This document shows, in pieces, positions 7,762-16,208 of a DNA stretch of 64,000 nt. The position numbers and the translations under genes were made by a program. This DNA is from an uncultured Eubacterium sp. Lineage in GTDB: Bacteria; Bacillota; Clostridia; Lachnospirales; Lachnospiraceae. Within the stretch, counting starts at the first letter, position 1. Each line of letters opens with the position of its first letter. The notes under the pieces were generated by a model. The model had not been told where the DNA came from and did not search any database. It saw only the letters and a program-made list of their open reading frames with translations. The stretch covers positions 62,001-126,000 of the forward strand of contig CAJUTM010000002.1 of the NCBI GenBank assembly GCA_910589595.1. Reading direction: 5' to 3'.

Positions 7762-9228
7762 ATGAGAAAAGAAAGAAAAGGATATGGGTGGCTTTTCATG
7801 CTGGTTTTTCTGTTGTCGGTCATGGGAGGGGCGGCAACCGTACAGGCAAAGGAGAGGGAGATTCCTGCGCTGACAGAGCAGGAGAACCAAATCAGACTTT
7901 ATTTAGGGCAGAGCATGACTCTGACCGATTTGCCGGAAGGCGAAATAACCGTTGATAAAGAGGGCGTCGTTGAGATATCCGAAAAGTACATAATGACGGC
8001 AGTGGGAAAAGGCGCTGTTAAAGTGTCGGTTGAGACAAAGACAGGGAAAAAAACGGTTGCCAGAGTTGAAGTAGTTGCCAATGAACGGTTGGATGGCCTG
8101 ACGTTTAATATTTCTACGTTTGCGGGAAAAGTCGTCGGCACGAGAGCGGAACGTCTTGATATTCCGGCTTTTGAAGAAATGACCTGCCAGTGGAGCTGCG
8201 AGACGCCGGAACTGGCTTCGATAACGGAAGACGGGGTAATCACCCCCATTCGCGCGGGAACGGCGCAGTTTCTTGTAAAAGTGACCGATAATTATGGGGG
8301 GCGCTATGAGTTTACCATTCCGCTGGCGATACTGGAACCCCATTTTGAGCACGGGAAAACCAATCTGGCAAAAGGCTGTCAGATGACGCTTTCCCTGCAG
8401 GACTATTCCGGAAATCCGGTAACTTACAAAACGATGGATGGCAGCGTGATTTCCCTTGTCTCCAGCAATTCGTCATCGGTAATCATAAAGGCGCGTAAAG
8501 TCGGAACGACAACGGTTACCGGCAGTGTGGACGGCGTGGAATTTCAATGTCGGGTTACGGTAACAAATCCCAAATTAAAGACACAATACGGATTTTATCA
8601 GAAAAAGAAATCATTTAAAGTCAATGTGACGGGATTGAATGCGGACAGTGCTCCAATCTGGTCGTCTGCCGATGTCAAAGTAGGCAAAGTCAATGAGAAA
8701 GGAAAAGTGTCGACGGTACAATACGGAAGCACGGTAATCCGTTGTAAAGTAGACGGTAAAACACTGGAATATTATCTGGCAGTCAGCACAAAGACGGCGG
8801 TAAAGGCAATGCGTATTGGCTATAAGAAAATAGGAAAGAAAAAATACAGTCAGGCGAGACGAATGAGTAAAAATTATTATGATTGTTCTTCTTTTGTATA
8901 CCGCATTTACCGCTCCGCAGGTAAAACTTTGGTGAGAAAGACAAAGTGGGCGCCGGTGGCGGCAGAAATCGGACAATACTATGTGCGCAAAAAGAAAATT
9001 GTCAAGGCGTCAGGCGTCTATGATGAAAAGAAACTGCGTCCGGGAGACCTTGTCTGTTTCGGCGGTTCTTCCGCCCGCAGGAATGGCCGTTATAAGCGGA
9101 TTTTTCATATCGCTATGTACATAGGAAATGGCAGGACGATGGAGAGCAGTTCCACGTATAACAATGTGGTTATCCGTTATCGCGGTACGCTGAAAAAGAA
9201 AGGAATTCCGGTTGTTGCGCGACCATAG
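7762..9228 (+). CDS. Secreted NlpC/P60 cell-wall hydrolase with Ig-like N-terminal domains
   Basis: Predicted secreted peptidoglycan endopeptidase, 488 aa. A signal peptide (residues 1-30, cleavage near VQAKE) is followed by about three Ig-like, Big_2-type segments (about 40-340) with alternating Thr/Val strands. The NlpC/P60 domain then has catalytic Cys375 in YYDCSSFVYR, the LRPGDLVCF turn, and His449 in FHIAMYIGNG. The Ig-like part probably tethers it to the wall. AAAGGTG lies upstream of the ATG. It stands alone between terminators. The many Lys residues in the catalytic half would favour contact with the anionic wall (inference). Confidence 0.88.
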   Translation: MRKERKGYGWLFMLVFLLSVMGGAATVQAKEREIPALTEQENQIRLYLGQSMTLTDLPEGEITVDKEGVVEISEKYIMTAVGKGAVKVSVETKTGKKTVARVEVVANERLDGLTFNISTFAGKVVGTRAERLDIPAFEEMTCQWSCETPELASITEDGVITPIRAGTAQFLVKVTDNYGGRYEFTIPLAILEPHFEHGKTNLAKGCQMTLSLQDYSGNPVTYKTMDGSVISLVSSNSSSVIIKARKVGTTTVTGSVDGVEFQCRVTVTNPKLKTQYGFYQKKKSFKVNVTGLNADSAPIWSSADVKVGKVNEKGKVSTVQYGSTVIRCKVDGKTLEYYLAVSTKTAVKAMRIGYKKIGKKKYSQARRMSKNYYDCSSFVYRIYRSAGKTLVRKTKWAPVAAEIGQYYVRKKKIVKASGVYDEKKLRPGDLVCFGGSSARRNGRYKRIFHIAMYIGNGRTMESSSTYNNVVIRYRGTLKKKGIPVVARP

Positions 9229-9249
9229 AAAAATTTACAAAAATAGCAA

Positions 9250-9279
9250 TTGACAGAGCCTCCCGTTCTGTGTTAAACT
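9250..9279 (+). promoter_or_regulatory. Strong sigma-A-type promoter
   Basis: A consensus TTGACA (9250-9255) is followed 18 bases later by TGtTAAACT (extended -10, 9271-9279). Transcription would start near 9286, inside the palindrome that follows. Confidence 0.6.
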
Positions 9280-9282
9280 TAA

Positions 9283-9350
9283 GTTCCTTTCGAAAGGAAC
9301 CACAAGATACAGTGCTTATCCGTGTGGTTAAGCACTGTATCTTGTTATTT
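9283..9350 (+). ncRNA. Candidate short RNA: 18-bp palindrome plus 16-bp-stem terminator
   Basis: The 18-base perfect palindrome GTTCCTTTCGAAAGGAAC (9283-9300) is followed at once by a hairpin with perfect 16-bp arms (9303-9318 and 9329-9344) and a T-rich tail. With the promoter at 9250 this predicts a transcript of only about 60 bases with no ORF. Alternatives are a plain terminator for the NlpC gene preceded by an operator, or a leader for the gene at 9469. Confidence 0.4.
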
Positions 9351-9468
9351 ATCTTATGGAAAAACCGCCCTGTACAGGGTGTGTTTTTCATCGTTTTTTA
9401 ATCTTATATCATCTGTAATTCAATTTAATTTCAAGTTAATTTCACAAAAAAATAAGGGAGGATAATCT

Positions 9469-11781
9469 ATGGGAAAAAAGATAAAGAAAATATTTTTCAT
9501 GCTTCTGGCAATGGCCGTTTTGTTGGGGGGATTGCCTGCATATGAATCACATGCCGCAATAAACAAAGATTCTGAAATCGTGTACATCGTTCCCGGCAAG
9601 GGGAGATTCGAGACACCGAGTCTAGCAGAGGCATTTTTAGCCGCCTATGAAAATTCAAAAGTGCGCATCAATGTTTATGCTGACAGGGAAGTGGATTTTC
9701 CGCCTTATATTGAATATGGGTATCTTAAAGAAGACACCACTTTGTTCATAGAAGGAGGGGCAACACTCACGATAAACAATTATAATTTCCGTATGGACGG
9801 TTTGCTGGAGATAAGAGGAACGGTAGATATTGAGCATTCCGAGGGTTTTATGTACGGAAGCGGGAGAGTAAAGTTTCTGGATAACGGCAAACTGTTAAAA
9901 CGTCCGTATACGATAGACAGAAGAGGTGAAACGAGTCTTGAGGCCAAGGATATCCGTTACGGACAGACGTTAGCGGACGCGACGATTACGACGGATAAAG
10001 TCAACTGGCTCTCATCGATTGAGGGCACGTGGCATTTTTGCGATGAGGAATATGTTCCACAGGCGGGCAGTCGCTGTCATGACGTGTTCTTCCTGCCGAA
10101 ATATGCGCTTTCGTATGAGTCGAAAGTGTTTGAAAAAAGCGGTAAGGTCACGACGAAACAGGCGGTTCCCCAATTACAGAAATATGTGAAGCCGCAGATT
10201 CATGTAGGAGAAAATCTGCTCGGTGTGCAGCCACAGATGACTTTTGTGAGTCCGGTCACAGGGGAAACGGTAGAGGGTGAGTTCTCTTTTGAAAATAGCA
10301 ACGAACTGCTGTATTCCATCGGAGAACAGGAAATTGCCGGCACATTTCAGCCGCGGGATTCCAATTATGCGCCGGTAACACAATATTTTAAGGTAGATGT
10401 TCTTGGCACGGAGCCTGCGATTATGGAAATGCCGGTTATACGCAATCAGGGGATTTACGGCCAGACACTTCAGGACATACAATATTTACAGGGGAAATGC
10501 ACAAATCCGCATACCGGCAAAGTGATTAAAGGAAGCTGGGAGTGGTCGAATCCAAACGAGAGACTCTGTCTGGGCGAACAAAAATATTCGATGTTGTTTG
10601 TGCCGGAGGAGGACGGCTACCGCAGACTAGAAGTTGACATGACGGTGAATACCTGTCCGAAAGTGATGGAGAATCTTACATGGCCGTCCTGCACGGATAT
10701 TACTTACGGGCAGTCGCTGTCAGAATCAAAATTATCGTTTACAAAAAATGAATACGGAACATTTTCCTGGAAAAATGAAAATATACGCCCCTCAGTAAAA
10801 AATCAGGGAGCGGAAGTTGTATTTATACCGGCGGCTACCGACACGTATGACTGGAGCCGTATTGCCGGCTATGATGAGACTACAAAGACGATTACCTTTA
10901 CGATACCCGTGCAGGTACATAGCATAAAGGGAGAGCTGCCGTCGATTCGGGCAGAAGCAGTACAGGAGGGAACATGCGTGTCTGGCTCGGCGCTATCGCT
11001 GGAGGGACAGGGCGGCACACTGGAATGGAAAAATCCAGAACAAATCATAGAGGAACCCGGCCGCTACGAGGTGTATTATACGCCGGATGATAGTGATAAT
11101 TATGATTGGAGCGCTTTCCATCCGGAAGAGGACGGAAAAATTACGATGTCCGTATACCTGCAGGTCATACCAAAACCAATCATTGCGACGCCGATACCAA
11201 TCCCGACAGACACGCCGACAGACACATCAACAGACACACCAACAGACACGCCGACGGATATCCCAACGGATGTGCCCACAGATATGCCGACGGACACGCC
11301 AACGGACGCACCGACGGATACGCCAACAGACGAGCCGACGGACGAGCCGACGGACGAGCCGACGGATACGCCGACGGACGCACCGACAGATATCCCGACA
11401 CCAACAGCGGACGGAGATGTTTCCCGCGGACAGGATAATTTTACGAATACGGATTCCTCTTATGTGATTACGCAGTTGATATCGCGCATGTCGACGATAA
11501 CCGGCTCTAGTCCGATAAAGAGGACAAAAATTAAAAAAGTCAGACGCATTGGCAAAAAGGCCAGAGTCTCATGGAAGAAGATTTCCGGCGCCGGAGGATA
11601 TAGTCTGCAATACGGCAGGAACAAGAAAATGAAAGAGGCTAAGAAAATAAATGTGGCGAAAACATCAGTTTCGCTTGCCGGACTGAAAAGGGGCAAGAGT
11701 TATTATATACGCGTACGTGCATGGAAGAAACAAAAGGGCCGGAAAGTTTATGGAAAATGGAGTAAGATAAAAATGATTTGA
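9469..11781 (+). CDS. Large secreted surface protein: repeated beta domains, PTD linker, FN3-like C-terminus
   Basis: A 770-aa exported protein with a signal peptide (1-30, ending ESHAA). Residues about 150-560 hold at least three related blocks that each begin YGQ(T/S)L and contain a (G)(T/S)(W/F)xW motif and an FxP(A/E)xDxY motif, like repeats in Clostridia adhesins. A linker of about 66 residues of PTD units follows, then a C-terminal fibronectin-III-like domain (about 685-770: KKARVSWKKISGAGGY, YYIRVRAW). AGGGAGG lies before the ATG. No sortase signal is seen, so it may be held by the basic C-terminus. The ligand is unknown; adhesin is inference. Confidence 0.75.
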   Translation: MGKKIKKIFFMLLAMAVLLGGLPAYESHAAINKDSEIVYIVPGKGRFETPSLAEAFLAAYENSKVRINVYADREVDFPPYIEYGYLKEDTTLFIEGGATLTINNYNFRMDGLLEIRGTVDIEHSEGFMYGSGRVKFLDNGKLLKRPYTIDRRGETSLEAKDIRYGQTLADATITTDKVNWLSSIEGTWHFCDEEYVPQAGSRCHDVFFLPKYALSYESKVFEKSGKVTTKQAVPQLQKYVKPQIHVGENLLGVQPQMTFVSPVTGETVEGEFSFENSNELLYSIGEQEIAGTFQPRDSNYAPVTQYFKVDVLGTEPAIMEMPVIRNQGIYGQTLQDIQYLQGKCTNPHTGKVIKGSWEWSNPNERLCLGEQKYSMLFVPEEDGYRRLEVDMTVNTCPKVMENLTWPSCTDITYGQSLSESKLSFTKNEYGTFSWKNENIRPSVKNQGAEVVFIPAATDTYDWSRIAGYDETTKTITFTIPVQVHSIKGELPSIRAEAVQEGTCVSGSALSLEGQGGTLEWKNPEQIIEEPGRYEVYYTPDDSDNYDWSAFHPEEDGKITMSVYLQVIPKPIIATPIPIPTDTPTDTSTDTPTDTPTDIPTDVPTDMPTDTPTDAPTDTPTDEPTDEPTDEPTDTPTDAPTDIPTPTADGDVSRGQDNFTNTDSSYVITQLISRMSTITGSSPIKRTKIKKVRRIGKKARVSWKKISGAGGYSLQYGRNKKMKEAKKINVAKTSVSLAGLKRGKSYYIRVRAWKKQKGRKVYGKWSKIKMI
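11203..11400 (+). repeat. 12-base-period coding repeat (PTDx units)
   Basis: About 16 tandem units of roughly CCGACnGACnnn encode (P/S)-T-D-x, where x varies among T, I, V, M, A, E. In-frame loss or gain of units would change linker length without a frameshift. It is not a CRISPR array: the period is 12 bases and it is fully coding. Confidence 0.9.
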
Positions 11782-11801
11782 TAATGGGAAACACGGCAAA
11801 A

Positions 11802-11845
11802 GAAACAGCATGCAAATGGGAGAATGCCGCTTTGCATGCTGTTTC
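11802..11845 (-). terminator. Terminator between convergent genes
   Basis: Perfect 15-bp arms (11802-11816 and 11831-11845). On the minus strand the hairpin is followed by TTTTGCC, so it mainly ends lysA. It may also serve the plus-strand gene. Confidence 0.75.
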
Positions 11846-11865
11846 CGGAAACCGATACAGAAATA

Positions 11866-13134
11866 CTAATATTTTATATCCTTCAGAATATCACAGAAGT
11901 CGAACGTTGAGAAATAGTCTTTTGCTGTTTCTCCGCGGCGAATCATCTGTACTGTTCCGTCTTCTTTTAGCAGAAGTTCAGGAGATTTTAATTTTCCGTT
12001 GTAATTATAGCCCATGGAGTAACCGTGCGCTCCGGTATCATGGATAACAAGATAGTCACCGATATCCACTTTTGGCAGCATGCGGTCTACGGCAAATTTA
12101 TCGTTATTTTCACAAAGAGAACCGGTCACGTCATATTTGCAGTCGCACGGGGCATCTTCCTTCCCGAGGACAGTAATATGATGGTAAGCGCCGTACATGG
12201 CAGGCCGCATTAAATCGCAGGCGCATGTATTTAAGCCGACATACTCTTTATAGATATGTTTCTGATGGATACATTTTGTCACCAAATTGGCATATGGGCC
12301 GAGCATAAAGCGTCCCAGCTCGGTAAAGATTGCCACGTCGCCCATACCTGCGGGAACGAGGATTTTCTCAAACTGCTTGCGGACGCCCTCGCCAATTACG
12401 GCAATGTCATTCGGCTCCTTGTCGGGCGTATAAGGAATACCAATTCCGCCCGAGAGGTTAATAAACGTGATGTTGGCGCCTGTCTTTTCTTTTAATTCGA
12501 CTGCCAATTCAAATAAAATGCCGGCAAGCGTAGGATAATACTCGTTGCTTACGGTATTACTGGCAATAAAGGCGTGAATGCCGAAATTTTTGGCGCCGAG
12601 CTTCATCAGTTTCTGATAGCCGTCAATCATCTGGTCTTTCGTGAAACCATATTTAGCGTCTCCCGGATTGTCCATAATATCGGTTCCGAGTTCAAATACG
12701 CCGCCCGGATTGTAGCGGCAGCAGATAGTCTCCGGAATACCGGCATTATCTGCGAGATAATCAATATGGGTATAGTCGTCCAGATTGATGTAGGCGCCCA
12801 GTTCGGCCGCCTTTTTATATTCTTCCACAGGGGTGACATTGGAAGAAAACATAATGTCGTCATCGTGAAATCCCAATGCTTCGGAAAGCATTAGTTCCGT
12901 CATGGAAGAGCAGTCGACACCGCAGCCCTCTTCCTGTAATAACTGTAAAATAAAAGGATTCGGAGTCGCTTTTACGGCAAAATATTCCCGATAACCCTGA
13001 TTCCATGAAAAGGCTTTTTTGAGTGCGCGCGCATTTTCACGGATTGCTTTTTCATCGTATATATGAAAAGGTGTCGGATATGTTTTTTCGATTTCTTTCA
13101 CCTGATTTAATGTCAGGATAGGTTTCTTTTTCAT
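11866..13134 (-). CDS. lysA: Diaminopimelate decarboxylase
   Basis: PLP enzyme converting meso-diaminopimelate to lysine, 422 aa. The alanine-racemase-type barrel shows the PLP lysine K55 in YFAVKATPNP, the glycine loop NLSGGIGIPY, and the C-terminal domain with CENNDKFA and the DTGAHGYSMGYNYN stretch that holds active-site residues across the dimer. GGGAGGA precedes the ATG. It lies 44 bases downstream of purC on the same strand and is probably co-transcribed from the purC promoter. A related carboxynorspermidine-type activity is possible but less likely given the motifs. Confidence 0.88.
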   Translation of the reverse strand: MKKKPILTLNQVKEIEKTYPTPFHIYDEKAIRENARALKKAFSWNQGYREYFAVKATPNPFILQLLQEEGCGVDCSSMTELMLSEALGFHDDDIMFSSNVTPVEEYKKAAELGAYINLDDYTHIDYLADNAGIPETICCRYNPGGVFELGTDIMDNPGDAKYGFTKDQMIDGYQKLMKLGAKNFGIHAFIASNTVSNEYYPTLAGILFELAVELKEKTGANITFINLSGGIGIPYTPDKEPNDIAVIGEGVRKQFEKILVPAGMGDVAIFTELGRFMLGPYANLVTKCIHQKHIYKEYVGLNTCACDLMRPAMYGAYHHITVLGKEDAPCDCKYDVTGSLCENNDKFAVDRMLPKVDIGDYLVIHDTGAHGYSMGYNYNGKLKSPELLLKEDGTVQMIRRGETAKDYFSTFDFCDILKDIKY

Positions 13135-13178
13135 GGTTCATCCTCCCGGTGCTGTATCAATAACCGCTGACGGCTTCT

Positions 13179-14054
13179 CTAAGAGAGAGGCTTGCCGGTT
13201 AATAATTCATAAGCTTCCAAATATTTGTCAATGGTCTTTTGCGCGATATCCGCAGGCAGTTCCCAATCGTGTCTGCCCTTATTATCCGTCAGCCAGTCTC
13301 TGGCAAATTGTTTGTCAAAAGATGGCTGGCCATGTCCCGGCTCATAACCGTCTGCCGGCCAGAAACGGGAACTATCCGGCGTCAGCATTTCGTCGCCGAG
13401 AACGATATTGCCCTCTTCATCAAGGCCAAATTCAAATTTGGTATCGGCGATGATAATACCTCGTTGACGCGCATAATCAGCACATTTTTTATAGAGGGCA
13501 ATCGTATAATCGCGAAGTTTCGACGCGTATTCTTCTCCTTTTCCGGGGAAGTCCCTCTCAAGTACTTCAATGCTTCTTTCATAGGAAATGTTTTCGTCGT
13601 GGTCGCCGATTTCTGCTTTTGTGGATGGAGTATAAATTGGCTCCGGCAATTTATCAGATTCTTTCAGGCCTTCCGGCAAAGAGATTCCGCATACGAGCCC
13701 GTTCTTTTTATAGCTTTCCCAACCGCTTCCGGTAATATAACCGCGGACGATGCATTCAATCGGCAGCATTGTCAGCTTGCGGCACATCATACTGTTGCCG
13801 TCAAATTTATCTTGTCTGAAAAATTCCGGCATATCTTTGACATCGGCGGAAATCATGTGATTCGGTAAAATATCCGCAGTCATGTCAAACCAAAATTTTG
13901 ACATTTGAGTCAATACGGTTCCCTTTTTTGAAATCGTATTTTTCAAAATCACATCAAAGCAACTGATACGGTCAGTCGCCACCATAATCAGGCTGTCGCC
14001 ATTGTCATAGATTTCGCGTACTTTTCCTTCTTTGATTGGTTTTAATCCGCTCAT
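13179..14054 (-). CDS. purC: SAICAR synthase (phosphoribosylaminoimidazole-succinocarboxamide synthase)
   Basis: Joins CAIR and aspartate with ATP in purine synthesis, 291 aa. It shows the start KEGKVREIY, the ATP-site stretch VATDRISCFD, and PIECIVRGYITGSGW, all typical. The C-terminal DTKFEFGLDEEG and DSSRFWP motifs are present. ATG at 14054 has GGAGGAT upstream; an upstream in-frame extension to 14087 lacks a site. It is first in a two-gene operon with lysA and divergent from the topoisomerase genes. No purine riboswitch is visible in the short leader. Confidence 0.95.
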   Translation of the reverse strand: MSGLKPIKEGKVREIYDNGDSLIMVATDRISCFDVILKNTISKKGTVLTQMSKFWFDMTADILPNHMISADVKDMPEFFRQDKFDGNSMMCRKLTMLPIECIVRGYITGSGWESYKKNGLVCGISLPEGLKESDKLPEPIYTPSTKAEIGDHDENISYERSIEVLERDFPGKGEEYASKLRDYTIALYKKCADYARQRGIIIADTKFEFGLDEEGNIVLGDEMLTPDSSRFWPADGYEPGHGQPSFDKQFARDWLTDNKGRHDWELPADIAQKTIDKYLEAYELLTGKPLS

Positions 14055-14126
14055 AATATCCTCCATTCCGAAGCGTTTATGTAACAAGGTAACGCAAAGT
14101 TAAGTTTTTGTTTCAGATATTTCTAT

Positions 14127-14155
14127 AGTATAAAATCTTTTCTTTTTTCTGTCAA
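14127..14155 (-). promoter_or_regulatory. Sigma-A promoter for purC-lysA
   Basis: On the minus strand, TTGACA (14155-14150), 17 bases, TATACT (14132-14127). It is a near-consensus match. Confidence 0.8.
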
Positions 14156-14176
14156 ATAGTTTGTGACAAAACTTTC

Positions 14177-14205
14177 TTGCACTAAACAAACATTTGTTTT
14201 ATACT
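14177..14205 (+). promoter_or_regulatory. Sigma-A promoter for the topoisomerase genes
   Basis: TTGCAC (14177-14182), 17 bases, TATACT (14200-14205). The spacer contains AAACAAA-CA-TTTGTTT, a small inverted repeat that could be an operator. Confidence 0.75.
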
Positions 14206-14262
14206 ATATATTGCGTTTTTATTATTATAAGACTACCCGTCTTTGGTAAAATGGAGGAATTT

Positions 14263-16191
14263 ATGAGCGAGTACAGTGGAAGTGACATTGTTATATTAGA
14301 GGGCTTGGAAGCAGTCCGCAAGCGTCCCGGCATGTATATCGGGAGTACGGGAACAAGAGGTCTTCATCACATGATTTGGGAAATTCTTGATAATGGAATA
14401 GACGAGCATTTGGCAGGATTTTGTGACGAATTGCATTTAACGTTATTAAAGGACGGCGGTGTCGTAGTAGAGGATAACGGGCGCGGTGTGCCGGTAGATA
14501 TCCATCCGGCGAAGAAAATTCCGACTGCCCGCGTTGTCTATACTGTACTGCATGCGGGCGGCAAGTTTAACAGCGACGTATATAAAGTATCCGGTGGTCT
14601 GCACGGGGTAGGCGCTTCCGTAGTCAATGCACTTTCAAAAAGCATGAAAGTAGAGATTCGCAGGGAGGGGAAAATTTATCAGGACGAATATCGGGATGGG
14701 GGACATCCTGTCACGAAGCTGGAAAAAGGCATGCTGCCAACGGTTGGCACCTGTATGAAGAGCAATACGGGAACGAAAGTTACCTTTTATCCGGACGATA
14801 CTATATTTGAGACGGTAGAATTTAAACCAGAAACAATCCGTAAGAAATTAAAGGAAATAGCCTATCTAAATAAAAATTTAAAAATCATATTTAAAGATGA
14901 GCATACCGGAGAAGAAAAAGTTTATCTGGAAGAGTTCGGGATTCAGAGTTATATCCGATATATTAACCGTGATGCGGCAGTTCTGCATGATGATGTCATT
15001 TATATAGAGGGGAAAAGCGGCGATATTGAAGTGGAGGTGGCGTTTCAGTACACGCAAAATTACAGCGAGCAGATTAATGCGTATTGTAACCGCATCAATG
15101 TCGCAGACGGGGGAACGCTCGTGACCGGATTTAAGACGGCGCTTACCCGCATTATGAATCAGTACGCCAGAGAATTAAATTTTTTGAAAAATAATGAAGA
15201 TAATTTTGACGGTAAAGATATCCGCAACGGTCTGGTAGCCATCGTATCTATTAAGCACCCCGACCCGCAGTTTGAGAGTCAGACGAAAAATAAATTGGGA
15301 AATACCGACGCCAAAAATGCCGTGGACGAAGTATTTAATATGGAAGTACAGCGGTATTTTGATAAAAATGTAGAAGTGTTACGGCGCATTCTGGAAAACG
15401 TGCATAAGTCTTTCAAGGCAAGGACAGCCAGCGATAAGGCGCGCAAGACGGTGATGAAACAGCTTCTTGACGTAGATACAAAAAGTAAACTGGCCGCCTG
15501 CTCGTCCAAAAAAGCAGAGGACTGTGAGATTTACATTGTCGAGGGAGATTCGGCGGGAGGTACGGTGAAAACGGCGCGCAACCGACGGACGCAGGCGGTG
15601 CTACCTCTGCGGGGAAAGATTTTAAACGTGGAAAAGGCGCCGTTGGAAAAAATTCTTGTCAATAATGAAATAAAGACGATGATTGCTGCGTTTGGCTGTG
15701 GAATTGGCGAGAATTTTGATATTTCGAAACTGCGCTATGACAAGATTATTATATTAACGGATGCGGATGTAGACGGCGAACATATCAGTACGCTTCTTCT
15801 CACGTTCTTCTACCGCTTTATGCCGGAACTAATCTATCAGGGAAAAGTGTACCGCGGTCTGCCGCCGCTGTACCGCGTTTCCTACGAAGAGGCAAAGGGA
15901 AAGAAAAAACAAAAGGTATCCGAGTATCTATTTAATGATTTTGAATTGGAGAAGTTCCGAAAAAAAGGAAAGAAAATTTTGGAGTTACAAAGGTATAAAG
16001 GACTCGGGGAGATGGATGACACCCAGTTATGGGAAACGACACTGGACCCGGACAGCCGCATTCTTGCGCAGGTATCAATAAGCGACACGGTAGAGGCGGA
16101 CGAGGTAACGGATATGTTAATGGGAAGCAATGTGCCTCCGAGACGGCAGTTTATAATGGAAGAGGCAAAATACGCTAATCTGGATATTTAA
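14263..16191 (+). CDS. parE: Type IIA topoisomerase B subunit, probably topoisomerase IV ParE
   Basis: ATPase subunit of a type IIA topoisomerase, 642 aa. The GHKL ATPase domain has EILDNGIDEH and DNGRGVP, and the ATP-lid region has SGGLHGVGASVVNALS. The transducer domain follows, then Toprim with VEGDSAGG and LTDADVDGEHI, and the C-terminal RYKGLGEMD. ATG at 14263 is chosen for the GGAGGAAT just upstream; the 23 residues before it lack a site. The A subunit starts 17 bases after the stop. ParE is preferred to GyrB because no dnaN/recF is nearby and the partner lacks a GyrA box, although the Toprim part is GyrB-like. The subunit name is therefore moderately sure. Confidence 0.8.
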   Translation: MSEYSGSDIVILEGLEAVRKRPGMYIGSTGTRGLHHMIWEILDNGIDEHLAGFCDELHLTLLKDGGVVVEDNGRGVPVDIHPAKKIPTARVVYTVLHAGGKFNSDVYKVSGGLHGVGASVVNALSKSMKVEIRREGKIYQDEYRDGGHPVTKLEKGMLPTVGTCMKSNTGTKVTFYPDDTIFETVEFKPETIRKKLKEIAYLNKNLKIIFKDEHTGEEKVYLEEFGIQSYIRYINRDAAVLHDDVIYIEGKSGDIEVEVAFQYTQNYSEQINAYCNRINVADGGTLVTGFKTALTRIMNQYARELNFLKNNEDNFDGKDIRNGLVAIVSIKHPDPQFESQTKNKLGNTDAKNAVDEVFNMEVQRYFDKNVEVLRRILENVHKSFKARTASDKARKTVMKQLLDVDTKSKLAACSSKKAEDCEIYIVEGDSAGGTVKTARNRRTQAVLPLRGKILNVEKAPLEKILVNNEIKTMIAAFGCGIGENFDISKLRYDKIIILTDADVDGEHISTLLLTFFYRFMPELIYQGKVYRGLPPLYRVSYEEAKGKKKQKVSEYLFNDFELEKFRKKGKKILELQRYKGLGEMDDTQLWETTLDPDSRILAQVSISDTVEADEVTDMLMGSNVPPRRQFIMEEAKYANLDI

Positions 16192-16208
16192 GAAAGGGAG
16201 GAAATACC

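Noticed and set aside
11203..11400. CRISPR array
   Set aside because: Period is 12 bases, fully coding, with no unique spacers and no cas genes.
13239..13868. 209-aa plus-strand ORF opposite purC
   Set aside because: Shadow frame of a well-supported purC.
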